A DNA stretch of 64,000 bases from Borrelia sp. A-FGy1 (GTDB lineage: Bacteria > Spirochaetota > Spirochaetia > Borreliales > Borreliaceae): NCBI RefSeq assembly GCF_014084025.1, contig NZ_CP043682.1, positions 525,582 to 589,581 of the forward strand. Direction: 5' to 3'. A model generated the notes under the pieces. It was not told where the DNA came from. It did no database searches and saw only the letters and a program-made list of their open reading frames with translations. The position numbers were made by a program, and so were the translations under genes. Positions 10,196-19,646 of the stretch are shown here, one piece after another; the first letter of the stretch is position 1, and each line of letters opens with the position of its first letter.

Positions 10196-10744
10196 TTAGT
10201 TTTTGCTTTGCGCAACTTTAACTTTTGCAGTTCTTAATACGCGATCATTGTAGCAGTATCCTTTTTGGTATACTTCTATTATTTCTGGGTCTTTAATATC
10301 TTTTTTTTCTTCTATGCTTATTGCCTCATGCTGGCTTGGATCAAAAACATCACCAATGTTTCCAAATTTTTTTAAGTTATATTTTTTGTCAAAACTAGAA
10401 AGTATTTCACTTTCGATCATGCTAATTCCTGATAGCAAAGTATCAAGATCCTTTGATTTTTTTGATGAATCTATTGCTCTTTCTAAGTTGTCAAGAAAAT
10501 TAATTATGTCTTTCATTATGTTTTCATTTGCAAATTTAATGAAATTATCTTTATCTTTTTCAAGTCTTTTTCTGAAATTTTCAAATTCTGCTTGTTTTCT
10601 TAGATATAAATCTTTTATATTTGAGATTTCATTTTCTAGTTCAGTAATTTTTTTCTCCATATTGGAGTTTTCTTTATTTGGGAGTGTATCTTTTCCTTGT
10701 TCTTTTGTCTTTCCAGATTCTTCGTCTTTGTTATTTTCTTCCAT
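10196..10744 (-). CDS. grpE: Nucleotide exchange factor GrpE
   Basis: Co-chaperone that releases ADP from DnaK. The 182-residue protein has the family layout: a charged N-terminal tail, a long dimerising helix (about 30-90, with [19 protein letters not shown]), a four-helix segment, and a small beta domain with [10 protein letters not shown] near residue 138 and the terminal [11 protein letters not shown]. The ATG at 10744 is preceded by a strong AAAGGAGG. It is the first gene of the grpE-dnaK-dnaJ-rlmB operon, and a candidate promoter lies just upstream. Confidence 0.96.
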   Translation of the reverse strand: MEENNKDEESGKTKEQGKDTLPNKENSNMEKKITELENEISNIKDLYLRKQAEFENFRKRLEKDKDNFIKFANENIMKDIINFLDNLERAIDSSKKSKDLDTLLSGISMIESEILSSFDKKYNLKKFGNIGDVFDPSQHEAISIEEKKDIKDPEIIEVYQKGYCYNDRVLRTAKVKVAQSKN

Positions 10745-10765
10745 GTGAGCCTCCTTTAGTAAAGT

Positions 10766-10794
10766 ATTTTATCTTTAAAGGGAATAATTTACAA
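10766..10794 (-). promoter_or_regulatory. Candidate housekeeping promoter of the grpE operon
   Basis: On the minus strand a TTGTAA box (10789-10794) and a TAAAAT box (10766-10771) are separated by 17 bp, the ideal spacing for the main sigma factor. The downstream box ends about 21 bp before the grpE start. I see no CIRCE inverted repeat (TTAGCACTC-type), so HrcA control is not suggested. This is inferred from sequence only. Confidence 0.45.
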
Positions 10795-11004
10795 ATTTTT
10801 TATTTAAAGATTTTTTGATTAATTTGATTCATTTTGATTGCTTTTAAAAGAATGAAGTTTGACTATTCAATCATATTAGTATAGTATTTACACATATTTT
10901 GAAATTAAAGAATTTTTATGTGTATTTTCTTGTCAAAATAAAAATATTTATTCCTTTATTTAAATCAGTATCTATAAGTTTAAAAATATTTGTGGGGGAG
11001 GGAT

Positions 11005-11502
11005 ATTGTAGGTATTTATGATTTTAGGGTAAGATTTGCGTCTGAGCCTGAGATTTCTATTTCAAATTATATGCACAAAAGTATTACTTATTGTAACTTT
11101 GGCAAGTAATTGTATTTGTACAAGTCAGTATCAAGATCTTGAAATGATTTATAGAATGTAAAAAGGAGAGGCTTTTTATATTAGGATTTCCTTTTAAGCA
11201 ATTTGGTCTGCAGGAACCTCGAGCAAATGAGGAAATTCTAAGATTTTGTCAAATAATTTATAATGTTTTCATTTTCTATTTTTTCTAAGATTGAGGCTAA
11301 TGGTGAGAGTGCACATCCTTTTTATAAATTATTTAACAAAAAAATCTTTTCAAGAGTTTAAGGCAGATATTAGATGGAATTTTACTAAGTTTTTGGTAGA
11401 TAGAGAAATTAGAGTAGTATGTAGGTATGATTCTCTAAGATTACTCCAATGAGTATAAGTGGGGGGGGGGAGGTAATTGAAAGATTATTGGATGTAAAAT
11501 AG
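11005..11502 (+). pseudogene. Decayed glutathione peroxidase gene
   Basis: Pieces of one glutathione peroxidase can be read in order in shifting plus-strand frames. They are GIYDFRVRFASEPEISISNY (from 11011), TSQYQDLEMIYRM, then LGFPFKQFGLQEPRANEEI with LRFCQ, then FSKIEANGESAHPFYKL, then IRWNFTKFLVDRE, then TPMSIS and EVIERLLD. These match the family's GFPCNQFGGQEP, NGxxAHPLYK and WNFTKFLVDR blocks. At least four frameshifts and in-frame stops break it, and the segment that should hold the catalytic Cys/Sec is missing. A good ribosome site (GGGGGAGGG, 10994-11002) precedes an ATT (11005) where a start codon would be expected. A G10 run (11461-11470) lies inside the C-terminal part. Confidence 0.85.
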
Positions 11503-11544
11503 TTTTTATTGTAATTTTTTCTTTTATTGCTTATGATTTAGTTT

Positions 11545-13095
11545 GTGAAAATATGTATAGCTCAGATAAGACACAGAATTTCTAAGTTTGAAGAAACTTT
11601 GAATGAATTTAAAAAAGTTTGTGAATATGCTTTGCAGAATAATGTTGATATTTTACTTCTTCCTTTTATGTTTTTTGTTTATAGTGAATATAAAAATTTG
11701 TTACATAGGCCAGAAATTTTGAAAAAAAATCTTGATTGCCTTGATTTTATAAAAAATCAGGTTGATAGTAGAATTTGTGTTGTATTTGGACATTATGATT
11801 TTTACGATGGAAGGTTAGTAGACTGTATATCTGTAGTAAACAATCATGAATTTATATTAACAACCAGAGAAATTAATATCCCAATATTATTTGAATATAA
11901 GGGACAAAGCATTACCGTCTTAAATTTTGAGGATGAGCTTTTATTTAGAGGGTTCAACTATGATTTTAGTGCTTGTTTTGAAAATATTCAATATCTTTTA
12001 ATACCATCAAAATCTTATTTTACTAAAGAAAAAAATAACTTAAGGCTTTCTTTTTTTGAAAGATTAGTTATTGAAAATAATATAGAGGTTGCTTATGCCA
12101 ACTTATGTGGTGTCTATGACTCTATTGTATTTGATGGATTAAGTTTTTTTATTAACAAGCATGGTAAATTAGTTCAAGCTAAAGAGTTTGAAGAAGATAT
12201 TTTATTAAATGAAGGATTTCATGATTTAGAACTTGATTCTCATTCTTTAATTCTTGATAAGGTTATTTTAGCATTAGTGAATGCTTTAAGGGAATATGTG
12301 TATCTTACTGGATTTGATAAAGTTCATTTAGGTATTTCAGGAGGTATTGATTCTGCTCTCGTTGCTTATATTGCTTGTGTTGCTTTAGGTTCTGATAAAG
12401 TTGTTGGTATTTCTATGCCTAGTAAGTTTTCATCATCAGAATCTGTTTCTGATGCAGAGGAATTAGCTAGAGAATTAAAATTTAAGTTGCTTGATATGCC
12501 TATTGAAATAGTGTTTTCAACTACTTTAAAATTTTTTAATGGGTATTTCAATACAAATGGAATTACTGAAGAAAATTTACAGGCAAGACTTAGAGGTCTT
12601 TTTTTAATGTCTTATAGTAATGCAAATATGTCCTTACTTTTAAATACTGGTAATAAAAGTGAGATTGCTGTTGGTTATTACACGCTTTATGGAGACTCTT
12701 GTGGAGGGATTACTTTAATCGGCGATTTATTTAAATGTGATGTGTATGAACTTGCAAAACATATTAATATAAGAGAGGGTAGAGATGTAATTCCTACTAA
12801 TATTATTTTAAAAGAACCTTCTGCTGAGTTAAAGCCTGGACAAAAGGATACTGATTCTCTTCCTATATATGAAGTTCTTGATGATATATTGATTAGATAT
12901 TTGATTAAGAATGAACCCTTAGATTTGCTATATAATGCTTTTGGAAAAGAATTGGTAACAAAAGTATTAAGTCTTTATTCTGGTAGTGAATATAAAAGGA
13001 GGCAAGGGCCTATGATAGTTAAAATTTCTAGGAATGCTTTTGGTCATGATATTTTATTGCCTGTTTCAAAGGTTGGATTAACGATAGATGAATAG
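11545..13095 (+). CDS. nadE: NAD+ synthetase with a degenerate glutaminase domain
   Basis: Makes NAD+ from nicotinate adenine dinucleotide, ATP and a nitrogen donor. Residues 1-220 follow the carbon-nitrogen hydrolase (glutaminase) fold. Residues 245-516 are the synthetase, with the intact ATP loop GISGGIDSALVAY near residue 255, NTGNKSEIAVGY near 370 and EPSAELKPGQKDTD near 430. In the glutaminase domain the usual catalytic Glu of a PE motif is Phe41 (LLLPFMFF), the Cys of an ICED motif is Phe128 (LNFED), and the Lys-containing LP loop is shortened. It may therefore be ammonia-dependent. The start is GTG at 11545 with no clear ribosome site; the gene overlaps the next by 8 bp. Confidence 0.93.
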   Translation: MKICIAQIRHRISKFEETLNEFKKVCEYALQNNVDILLLPFMFFVYSEYKNLLHRPEILKKNLDCLDFIKNQVDSRICVVFGHYDFYDGRLVDCISVVNNHEFILTTREINIPILFEYKGQSITVLNFEDELLFRGFNYDFSACFENIQYLLIPSKSYFTKEKNNLRLSFFERLVIENNIEVAYANLCGVYDSIVFDGLSFFINKHGKLVQAKEFEEDILLNEGFHDLELDSHSLILDKVILALVNALREYVYLTGFDKVHLGISGGIDSALVAYIACVALGSDKVVGISMPSKFSSSESVSDAEELARELKFKLLDMPIEIVFSTTLKFFNGYFNTNGITEENLQARLRGLFLMSYSNANMSLLLNTGNKSEIAVGYYTLYGDSCGGITLIGDLFKCDVYELAKHINIREGRDVIPTNIILKEPSAELKPGQKDTDSLPIYEVLDDILIRYLIKNEPLDLLYNAFGKELVTKVLSLYSGSEYKRRQGPMIVKISRNAFGHDILLPVSKVGLTIDE

Positions 13096-14680
13096 CATTA
13101 GTGTTGTTAGTATATTAAATGAATTTAATTTAAAATTAGAAAAGGTTTTTTTACTAATAAGTACTTATTCTTATGAGCTTTATAAAGAGACTCCTAGATA
13201 TTTTTATGATGATATTACAAATTATCTTGGATTAACTTTAGAAATCTCCAATAAATTTAAGGAAGAACTTGAAACTTCTGAAGAGTTAAAAATAGGTAAC
13301 TTTTTTATTAAAAGTATGAAATGTGATTTAATTTCTTATTTGTATTTATCTTTAGAATTAATAAATAATTCTATGAATTATAGTGGAATCAAAGATGCTG
13401 GAGTTGCTTTTTTAAGGGCTATTTCTTTTAAGATTGCATCAATGATATCTTTTACAGAGGTTGAACTTGAGAATTTAAATATTTCTTCTGAACATATAAT
13501 TAGACATGTCTTAAATAAGGATAGGCATAAAATATTAATTTTTTCTGAGGATAAAATTTACAGTAATAATGTTACAAAATATTTTACATTAAAATATCAT
13601 GTTATATCTGTAGATGCTGTTGGCTTTTTCAATACACTACTTTGTAGTGATTTTTATGATTTAATTATTCTTGATTTTTGTTCAGAGATGGATGTTCATC
13701 TAATTCTAGATTTGCTTAGAGGCATTAAAAAAAATAGTCTTTATGAGGCAATTCCAGTTATTATTGTTTCTAATATAACTAGAAAGGATATTATTTCAAT
13801 TTTTATTGAAGAAAGAGTAGATGATTATTTTTTAAAAAGTTTAGATTTATTAGTATTGGAGACTAGGATAAGTAGTTTTATTGAAAAGAAAAAAGGGATA
13901 GAGCAGGGACAAAAATATTTAGACCTAATACTTGAAGAGAGAGAATACCTTGAGAGTGAATTAGTTAAGGTTGGAACCTACATTGAAAACTTATTGCCTG
14001 ATAAAATACAGAACGAGTTTTTTAGTACCAATTGGATTTTTATTCCTTCAGGGAAAATTGGAGGTGATTTTTTTAATTATTATTTTGTTAATGATGATGA
14101 ATTAGTAATTTATTTGATAGATATTTCAGGACATGGACTGGGTTCTGGGATTTTATCTATTAGTGTTTCAAATGTTATTGATTCTTATGTTATGAGCAAT
14201 AATGCTATTAATCCTTCTAAAGTCTTAGAATATGTTAATAATTATTTTTTTAAGTTTAGAAGTGATATGTTTATTTCGCTGTGGTATGGTGTATTAAATA
14301 TACGTACGAAGCACCTTAGATTTTCATCAGCAGGAGCTCCTCCTGCTGTTGTTATAAATTCTAGAGATAATATTTTCCTTAAGACTAGTAAGACTAGGGG
14401 GATGATTCTTGGAATAGAAAAAGATGGATATTCTTGTGAAGAGAGTGGCTTCTTTTTAAATAGAAGTTCGCATTTATTACTCTTTAGTGATGGTGTATAT
14501 GAAATTGAGAATAAAAAAAATTTAATAATGTCTATTGATGATTTTTGTGAAATAATTAAAGAAAATACACAGATCATGGATGATTTTATTTTAATGCATC
14601 TTTATGAGAGTATGCTTAGCCTATCTAAATATAATAAATTTAGAGATGATTTTTCTGTTTTAGAATTTGTTATTAATTAA
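13088..14680 (+). CDS. Receiver-like plus SpoIIE/RsbU-type PP2C phosphatase
   Basis: The C-terminal half (about residues 325-530) is a PP2C serine phosphatase of the SpoIIE/RsbU class with all metal motifs: GGDFFNYY, DISGHGLGSG, LFSDGVYEIEN and RDDFSVLEF. The middle (about 150-270) resembles a response-regulator receiver with phospho-acceptor candidate in DLIILDF and a Lys in FLKSLD, though the acidic pocket is only partly kept (FSED). The N-terminal 140 residues are helical and unrecognised. Such proteins usually dephosphorylate an anti-sigma antagonist or a STAS protein. No partner lies beside it; the STAS gene at 60.2 kb belongs to a chemotaxis operon. It overlaps nadE by 8 bp, so they are cotranscribed. 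Confidence 0.85.
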   Translation: MNSISVVSILNEFNLKLEKVFLLISTYSYELYKETPRYFYDDITNYLGLTLEISNKFKEELETSEELKIGNFFIKSMKCDLISYLYLSLELINNSMNYSGIKDAGVAFLRAISFKIASMISFTEVELENLNISSEHIIRHVLNKDRHKILIFSEDKIYSNNVTKYFTLKYHVISVDAVGFFNTLLCSDFYDLIILDFCSEMDVHLILDLLRGIKKNSLYEAIPVIIVSNITRKDIISIFIEERVDDYFLKSLDLLVLETRISSFIEKKKGIEQGQKYLDLILEEREYLESELVKVGTYIENLLPDKIQNEFFSTNWIFIPSGKIGGDFFNYYFVNDDELVIYLIDISGHGLGSGILSISVSNVIDSYVMSNNAINPSKVLEYVNNYFFKFRSDMFISLWYGVLNIRTKHLRFSSAGAPPAVVINSRDNIFLKTSKTRGMILGIEKDGYSCEESGFFLNRSSHLLLFSDGVYEIENKKNLIMSIDDFCEIIKENTQIMDDFILMHLYESMLSLSKYNKFRDDFSVLEFVIN

Positions 14681-14828
14681 GAGGTGTAGCTTAAAGTTTA
14701 AAATTTAATTTTATTTTTGTATTGAGAAATTTTTAAAGCAGGAAGAATAGTTAATATTTTAAAACTTTTCAAATAGTAAATTTACTACTTTTGTTAATTT
14801 CTCATTTTTTTCTTGTTTTCTAGGCAGT

Positions 14829-15236
14829 TTATCTTGATTTACATTTTGAATTGTTAAAAGATTTTAATAGTTTATTTAGTGTCCAAATAGAAAACTTTAT
14901 ATAAAGTATTTTGAAAGGATTTTTTGTATTTTTAAGTAGTATTTTTAAGGATTCTAAGTTCATTATAGTTATTATCTCTCTTAGAATCTTTGGAAGATTA
15001 TTGAAAATCTTAGAACCAACTTTATATCCTTCGATGATAAAATTTTGGAGCATTATTTGATCTTTTTTTTGCAATCTTCTCATGTATAACTTTAGTATTC
15101 TTTCTTGTGATTTCATTATTTCTGAATTTATTTGCTCTTGTTTTTTTGATATTTTTTTATTTGATTCGATCATGGGCTTTTTAGGCAGAGATTTATATGG
15201 ATTTGTTCCTGGTATATGATTTTTTGGAATCTTCAT
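14829..15236 (-). CDS. Hypothetical helical basic protein
   Basis: A 135-residue, lysine-rich, mostly helical protein starting MKIPKNHIPGTNPYKSL. Residues 20-60 look like a coiled coil and the rest alternates hydrophobic and charged residues. There is no signal peptide or membrane span and I recognise no family. It lies alone on the minus strand between two plus-strand genes, with its ATG preceded by AGGAG about 6 bp upstream. The codon usage and AT content match the neighbours. I consider it a real gene, of unknown role, perhaps conserved in Borrelia. Confidence 0.65.
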   Translation of the reverse strand: MKIPKNHIPGTNPYKSLPKKPMIESNKKISKKQEQINSEIMKSQERILKLYMRRLQKKDQIMLQNFIIEGYKVGSKIFNNLPKILREIITIMNLESLKILLKNTKNPFKILYIKFSIWTLNKLLKSFNNSKCKSR

Positions 15237-15347
15237 TTATATTTACTCCTATTTAAATAAGCTGTGCTCCGATTAATTTTATTAAGTTTTTTGCTTTTAT
15301 ACAACTGAGATTGATATTTTAATCCTTTATAACTAAAATTTAGTAGT

Positions 15348-17156
15348 ATGAAGAAATATTTGAGTATAAGTTTTTTAAATTTATTAATAGGTATACTCGT
15401 TTTATTTTTTATTGTTTTTATTCAATTTAGAGATTTAAGTTTAAATGTATTTTTATTAAAAGATTTAAAAATTTTAGTTAATAATAAAGTTGAAGATAAT
15501 AAATATGTTTTGGATAATCTTACTTTTATTGTAAGAGGAATGAAGATAAATTTATCTAAAGAAAATCCACTTATTATTCCTGATAGTAAACTCTATCTTC
15601 ATCCTGTTTCTTATAAATTTCAAGATAATGAAATTTATGTTTATTTTGAGAATAATATTTTCTTGCTATTTTTATTTGATTCAGAGAATAGATTTAGCAT
15701 TAGTTCAAATCTTTCTAAGAAGTTGATACTAAACTATGAAATTGAAAGTGATTATCAAATTTTTTTTGATCAAAATGTTTTAATTAAGAATAGGGATTCT
15801 TATTTTGAAGTTTTTTTAGGAGATAAGACTCAGATTAACGAGAGAGAAATTCTAATTAGCCCTCAAGAAATTTTTAAGATTGGAGATTTGATTAAAGAAA
15901 TTGAGAAATCAGAAGAAATTCTAGCTAAAGAGGAATTTAGAAGCATTTCTTTAGATATAAGTTCTCCTGTTGTGTATGAAACAATTAAGGAGGTAGAAAA
16001 AGGTGTATTTGACTCTGCAATAGTTAGATTTAAGAATAAGGCATATAATTCGTGGATTAGTGAGTCAACTTTTAGTATTAAACAGGGTGGATGGCTTAAA
16101 GGTAATGTATATTCTTTTGATGAAGATATATTTGTTTATCTTTTGGCAGAATCTTTTACAAGACTAGATCATGGGAATATTTTTCCCAAACTTGAATTTT
16201 TAATGAATCTGAATGAACATAATTTAACTTATTTGAGTTCAAGTTATTATGTTGACGGAGAAAAGTTAGATAAGTTTTTTAACTATTTATCTGTAAATAA
16301 AACTTTTATTGATTCTTTAGAGTCAGATAAACTTTTAGGGTATTTGAAAGAAGATTCTTCTCTTTTAGAAAAGATTTTCTTATCTGAGAATATTTCTCTT
16401 TTTAATGAGGCATTAAATATTTTAAAGAAGCCAGAAATAATATTGAATTCTGGGTTTAATGTGGTACAAGCGTATAATGTGTTATCTAATTATATTGTAT
16501 TTTTAAAATTGAATAATGATAATTTTATTATTGAAAAATTTAAAAAAGAACTGGGTAATTTTATATCTAGTTTATTTCTTGTGTCTAATAATGGAAGGGC
16601 TTATATACCTGTTGATAAAAATAATTTATCTTGGGATTTCGAATATACATTAAAGGTTGCCGGATTACTTAAAAGATTGGCTTATGAGATAAGCGATGAT
16701 TTAATATTTAAACTTTCTTTGAATGCTATTTATTATGCTTTAATGAGCAAGGAAGTTGATAAAGTACCTTATGAGGCTTATTACGCTGATATTGTAGATA
16801 ATGATTATCTTCCAAAGTTTACCTTGATTCCAAGCCTTGGTATTGGAAATTGGGTGTATGGAGCGTCAAAAATTTCAAGTTACAATATATCTAATGTTAG
16901 TTATTCTCTTAATTTTAATCGTAGTTTAAATTCTCCTGGATATTTTTTCTTCAAGGGTATTTTAAATCCTACTTTGGTTAGATTTAGGGGTATTAATTGG
17001 CATACGGACCCTCAATTTTATAGATATTCAGATGGATGGAGATATTATCCTAGTAACAAGATGTTGGTATTAAAAATAACTCCTAAAAAGGAAGAAGATA
17101 CAAATGTTTTATTAAGATTTGATGATATTAAGATAACTAGAAATATTGATGAATAA
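15348..17156 (+). CDS. Membrane-anchored hypothetical protein, 602 aa
   Basis: One N-terminal hydrophobic segment (residues 6-27) looks like an uncleaved anchor, leaving about 575 residues in the periplasm. The rest is rich in Asn, Tyr, Phe and Leu, with no Cys lipobox and no catalytic motif I can recognise. Its C-terminal stretch includes repeated aromatic patterns (YWxxDP-like, WRYYPS) suggestive of a beta-rich surface. It ends overlapping the start of coaX by 11 bp, implying one transcript. The function is unknown. The start ATG has no strong ribosome site, so a slightly different start cannot be excluded. Confidence 0.8.
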   Translation: MKKYLSISFLNLLIGILVLFFIVFIQFRDLSLNVFLLKDLKILVNNKVEDNKYVLDNLTFIVRGMKINLSKENPLIIPDSKLYLHPVSYKFQDNEIYVYFENNIFLLFLFDSENRFSISSNLSKKLILNYEIESDYQIFFDQNVLIKNRDSYFEVFLGDKTQINEREILISPQEIFKIGDLIKEIEKSEEILAKEEFRSISLDISSPVVYETIKEVEKGVFDSAIVRFKNKAYNSWISESTFSIKQGGWLKGNVYSFDEDIFVYLLAESFTRLDHGNIFPKLEFLMNLNEHNLTYLSSSYYVDGEKLDKFFNYLSVNKTFIDSLESDKLLGYLKEDSSLLEKIFLSENISLFNEALNILKKPEIILNSGFNVVQAYNVLSNYIVFLKLNNDNFIIEKFKKELGNFISSLFLVSNNGRAYIPVDKNNLSWDFEYTLKVAGLLKRLAYEISDDLIFKLSLNAIYYALMSKEVDKVPYEAYYADIVDNDYLPKFTLIPSLGIGNWVYGASKISSYNISNVSYSLNFNRSLNSPGYFFFKGILNPTLVRFRGINWHTDPQFYRYSDGWRYYPSNKMLVLKITPKKEEDTNVLLRFDDIKITRNIDE

Positions 17157-17925
17157 TATTTTTGATAAAATACAGTTAATAGTTGATGTTGGGAATACAA
17201 GCATATCTTTTGCATTATATAGCGAAGATAAAATTAAAATCTTTTGTAAGCTTAAAACAAGACATGATTTAACTTTTGATGAAATTTATGAATTTCTTAA
17301 ATTGAAATTTGATTTTAGAGTTAATAAAGTATTTATAAGTAGTGTTGTACCAATTATTGACAATATATTAATAAATGTTATTGATTATCTTTATAAGGTA
17401 ATTCCTTTTTTTATTAGATTTGACTTGAATTATGATATAAGCTTTAACCCTTATAAGGGTAGTCAATTTTTATTAGGATCAGATATTTTTGCAAATCTTA
17501 TTTGCGCCATTGAGCTTTATAATCTTGATAATGCTTTAGTAGTAGACGTTGGAACGGCTTGTACTATTTTTGCTGTCACCAGGGCAGATGGGATACTTGG
17601 AGGGATTATTAATGGAGGCCCTTTAACAAATTTTAATGCATTAATTAAGAGTGCATATCTTTTAAATGAATTTGATCTTATAACACCAAGAGAATTGTTA
17701 GGAATTTCAACAATTTCTAGTGTCAATAGTGGCATAATTTATCAGTACAAATATTTAATAGAAGGAGTTTATTATGATCTTATTAGGGAGCATAAGAAAA
17801 AATTTAGTTTGATAATTACGGGAGGCAATGCTAACTTAATTTTACCTTTAATAAGTGTAGATTTTGTCTTTAATTTATATTTAACAGTTGAAGGAATTAA
17901 GATTTTAGGCAGTTCTTTTAAATAG
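17146..17925 (+). CDS. coaX: Type III pantothenate kinase
   Basis: First enzyme of coenzyme A synthesis, phosphorylating pantothenate with ATP; type III enzymes are not inhibited by CoA. The ASKHA-fold signatures are clear: the N-terminal phosphate loop IVDVGNTSISFALYS (about residue 12), the middle DVGTACTIFAV near residue 133 with GGIINGGP, and the late ITGGNA motif near 223. Length 259 is normal. It overlaps the 602-residue protein upstream by 11 bp. The coaE gene for the last step of the same pathway lies at 38.7 kb in this window. Confidence 0.93.
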   Translation: MMNNIFDKIQLIVDVGNTSISFALYSEDKIKIFCKLKTRHDLTFDEIYEFLKLKFDFRVNKVFISSVVPIIDNILINVIDYLYKVIPFFIRFDLNYDISFNPYKGSQFLLGSDIFANLICAIELYNLDNALVVDVGTACTIFAVTRADGILGGIINGGPLTNFNALIKSAYLLNEFDLITPRELLGISTISSVNSGIIYQYKYLIEGVYYDLIREHKKKFSLIITGGNANLILPLISVDFVFNLYLTVEGIKILGSSFK

Positions 17926-18233
17926 ATTATTTTTGAAGATTTTAATTTATTTTATGTCCTGTATATTGGGAAATATGTGTTTTTAGTATAAAGTTATGAA
18001 TAGTATAACTGAAATTATTGTTTGTTATCCTGATTCTGTCCACTTATTTTTACTTCTTATGCTTTGTGTTTTATATATTTATTTTTGTATTTTTGATATT
18101 ATAAGCTATAAATTAGTTAATTTTATATCTAGAGCTTGAAATTGAAATCAATTAAAGCTTGGTTAATAATGTATCTTTATTGTTATATTCTTTTACTAAG
18201 CTTATTATTTTATCTTTTTGTAAATAATTGATT
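17926..18233. other. 308-bp intergenic region, possibly with a 47-codon ORF
   Basis: This interval separates convergent genes coaX and the TIGR02757 gene. It holds one small plus-strand ORF, 17996-18139, starting MNSITEIIVCYPDSV and continuing with a strongly hydrophobic stretch. It has no ribosome site upstream, so it may be chance in AT-rich DNA. I see no clear terminator hairpin or repeat. Confidence 0.35.
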
Positions 18234-19040
18234 TTAAAGCTTTAGAATATTTATAAATAAATCTTCTTTTTTAAGTTTTCTATTGATTCCGAACCTAGTT
18301 AATGAAAAATCATATTTGACAGGGTCATTTTTATTACTATTTGAGAAATATTGTGTTACTTCTATTGCCTTCTTAAGGTTTACATTTTTATTATATTTAA
18401 GATTAAATAATTTAAAAGATATATCTGTCATGTGAGTATCCATTGGAACTATTAAGTTTGAGGGGTTAAATTTGTTCCATATTCCTAAATCAATTTCATC
18501 TTTTCTTATCATCCATCTTAAAAATAAAAATAATCTTTTACATGCACTTCCCTTTGAAGGTCTTGGAACCAATAAACCAAAGGACTCTCCATTAATTTTT
18601 TCCATATAGGTTATTAGTATATCTAGGCTTGATATAAAATTCCCATTCTTTTTGTAAATATCATAGAAAATATTCTCAATTGTTGAGTATTTTTCCTGTA
18701 TTCCTTTAATAGCCATCATTAATTTTATAATGTCTTCTGCTTTAAAAAATCTGTAAATAAAATCTTTGTATATTATTTTTAAGTCATCTTTATTAAACTT
18801 TTTAAGTTTTTTTGAAGGTTTTGTTCCTAACGGGATTAAAATCTTATTAATTGCCTCTAATATTTTTTCAACTTTTCCAATTGCTAATGATGAGCTAATA
18901 AGGCCCGCAAGTTCAATATCTTCTTTTTCTGTGTAATTGTACAAAAATTCTAGGGGATCGGGATGAACGAATTCTCTCTTATTGTATTTATTGTATACGA
19001 ATTCTAAGATTTTAAATGTAATATCTTTAGCTTTTTGCAT
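18234..19040 (-). CDS. TIGR02757 family protein (HhH-GPD-like fold, function unknown)
   Basis: A 268-residue protein matching the uncharacterised TIGR02757 family. The characteristic blocks are DPLEFLYNYTEKEDIELAGLI near residue 25, RLFLFLRWMIRKDEID near 170, and LIVPMDTHMTDIS near 195, which resembles the PVDTHV loop of HhH-GPD glycosylases. The catalytic status is unknown. Its ATG lies inside the last codons of the glucosaminidase gene (14-bp overlap), so the two are read from one mRNA. Confident on family, not on biochemical role. Confidence 0.85.
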   Translation of the reverse strand: MQKAKDITFKILEFVYNKYNKREFVHPDPLEFLYNYTEKEDIELAGLISSSLAIGKVEKILEAINKILIPLGTKPSKKLKKFNKDDLKIIYKDFIYRFFKAEDIIKLMMAIKGIQEKYSTIENIFYDIYKKNGNFISSLDILITYMEKINGESFGLLVPRPSKGSACKRLFLFLRWMIRKDEIDLGIWNKFNPSNLIVPMDTHMTDISFKLFNLKYNKNVNLKKAIEVTQYFSNSNKNDPVKYDFSLTRFGINRKLKKEDLFINILKL

Positions 19041-19644
19041 TATTAAATTCTAATAATCTAAGCAATATTTTTTTTAATTTTTTGTCATAAAGTTTATCTT
19101 TAGCCCATTTACCAGTAAGATCATATATGGTTGGAGCAGAACCTCTTTTTACAAGGTAAAATCTAGGATCGACCATATTGGAATTTATATCTTGACTTGA
19201 AGCATAAGCTTTTAAGTGTTGAATATGTGCTCTGATTCCTTCTTTAATATTCGAAAAGGAGTTTCCCTTTGTAAAATTGTCAGTAGCTCCTATTCCTGAA
19301 AAATTATATTGCTCCTTAGAAACAACACCATTAAATTTTAAAATTCCTGTTTCAAGTAACATTTGTGCATAAGCAATGTCATAATTTATCCCTTCGATTA
19401 AGGCTTCATCTATATAGGTTTGTGCAATTACTCGAACATATTCTGATTCAAGGTAAGGATTCATTTTTAATGTATATTTCACAAGATCTTCTACTTCGCT
19501 TATTCCTTTGCTTAAAAGAAAAGGAATATACTTTTCTTTTTCTATTTCAGTACTTATTTCAATTATTTCATCTTCGCAGTAACCCTTTACAGTTAATAAT
19601 ATTAAGATTTTTGATATTACTAAGAATATAGATTTTTTTGACAT
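19027..19644 (-). CDS. Exported glucosaminidase-domain protein (peptidoglycan hydrolase)
   Basis: The first 20 residues form a signal peptide (KSIFLVISKILILLTVKGYC); the Cys may mark cleavage or lipidation. Residues 60-200 match the Bax/FlgJ-like glucosaminidase domain, with YAQMLLETGILKF carrying the catalytic Glu, then NFSGIGATDNF and GIRAHIQHLKAYAS. It should cleave N-acetylglucosamine linkages in the periplasmic wall during growth or remodelling. Length 205 is compact, so no extra wall-binding domain. It lies 2 bp after the membrane protein gene and overlaps the TIGR02757 gene by 14 bp. Confidence 0.88.
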   Translation of the reverse strand: MSKKSIFLVISKILILLTVKGYCEDEIIEISTEIEKEKYIPFLLSKGISEVEDLVKYTLKMNPYLESEYVRVIAQTYIDEALIEGINYDIAYAQMLLETGILKFNGVVSKEQYNFSGIGATDNFTKGNSFSNIKEGIRAHIQHLKAYASSQDINSNMVDPRFYLVKRGSAPTIYDLTGKWAKDKLYDKKLKKILLRLLEFNNAKS

Positions 19645-19646
19645 TT

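Noticed and set aside
17996-18139. Small hydrophobic ORF after coaX
   Set aside because: No ribosome site and no known match; kept only as a note in the intergenic entry.
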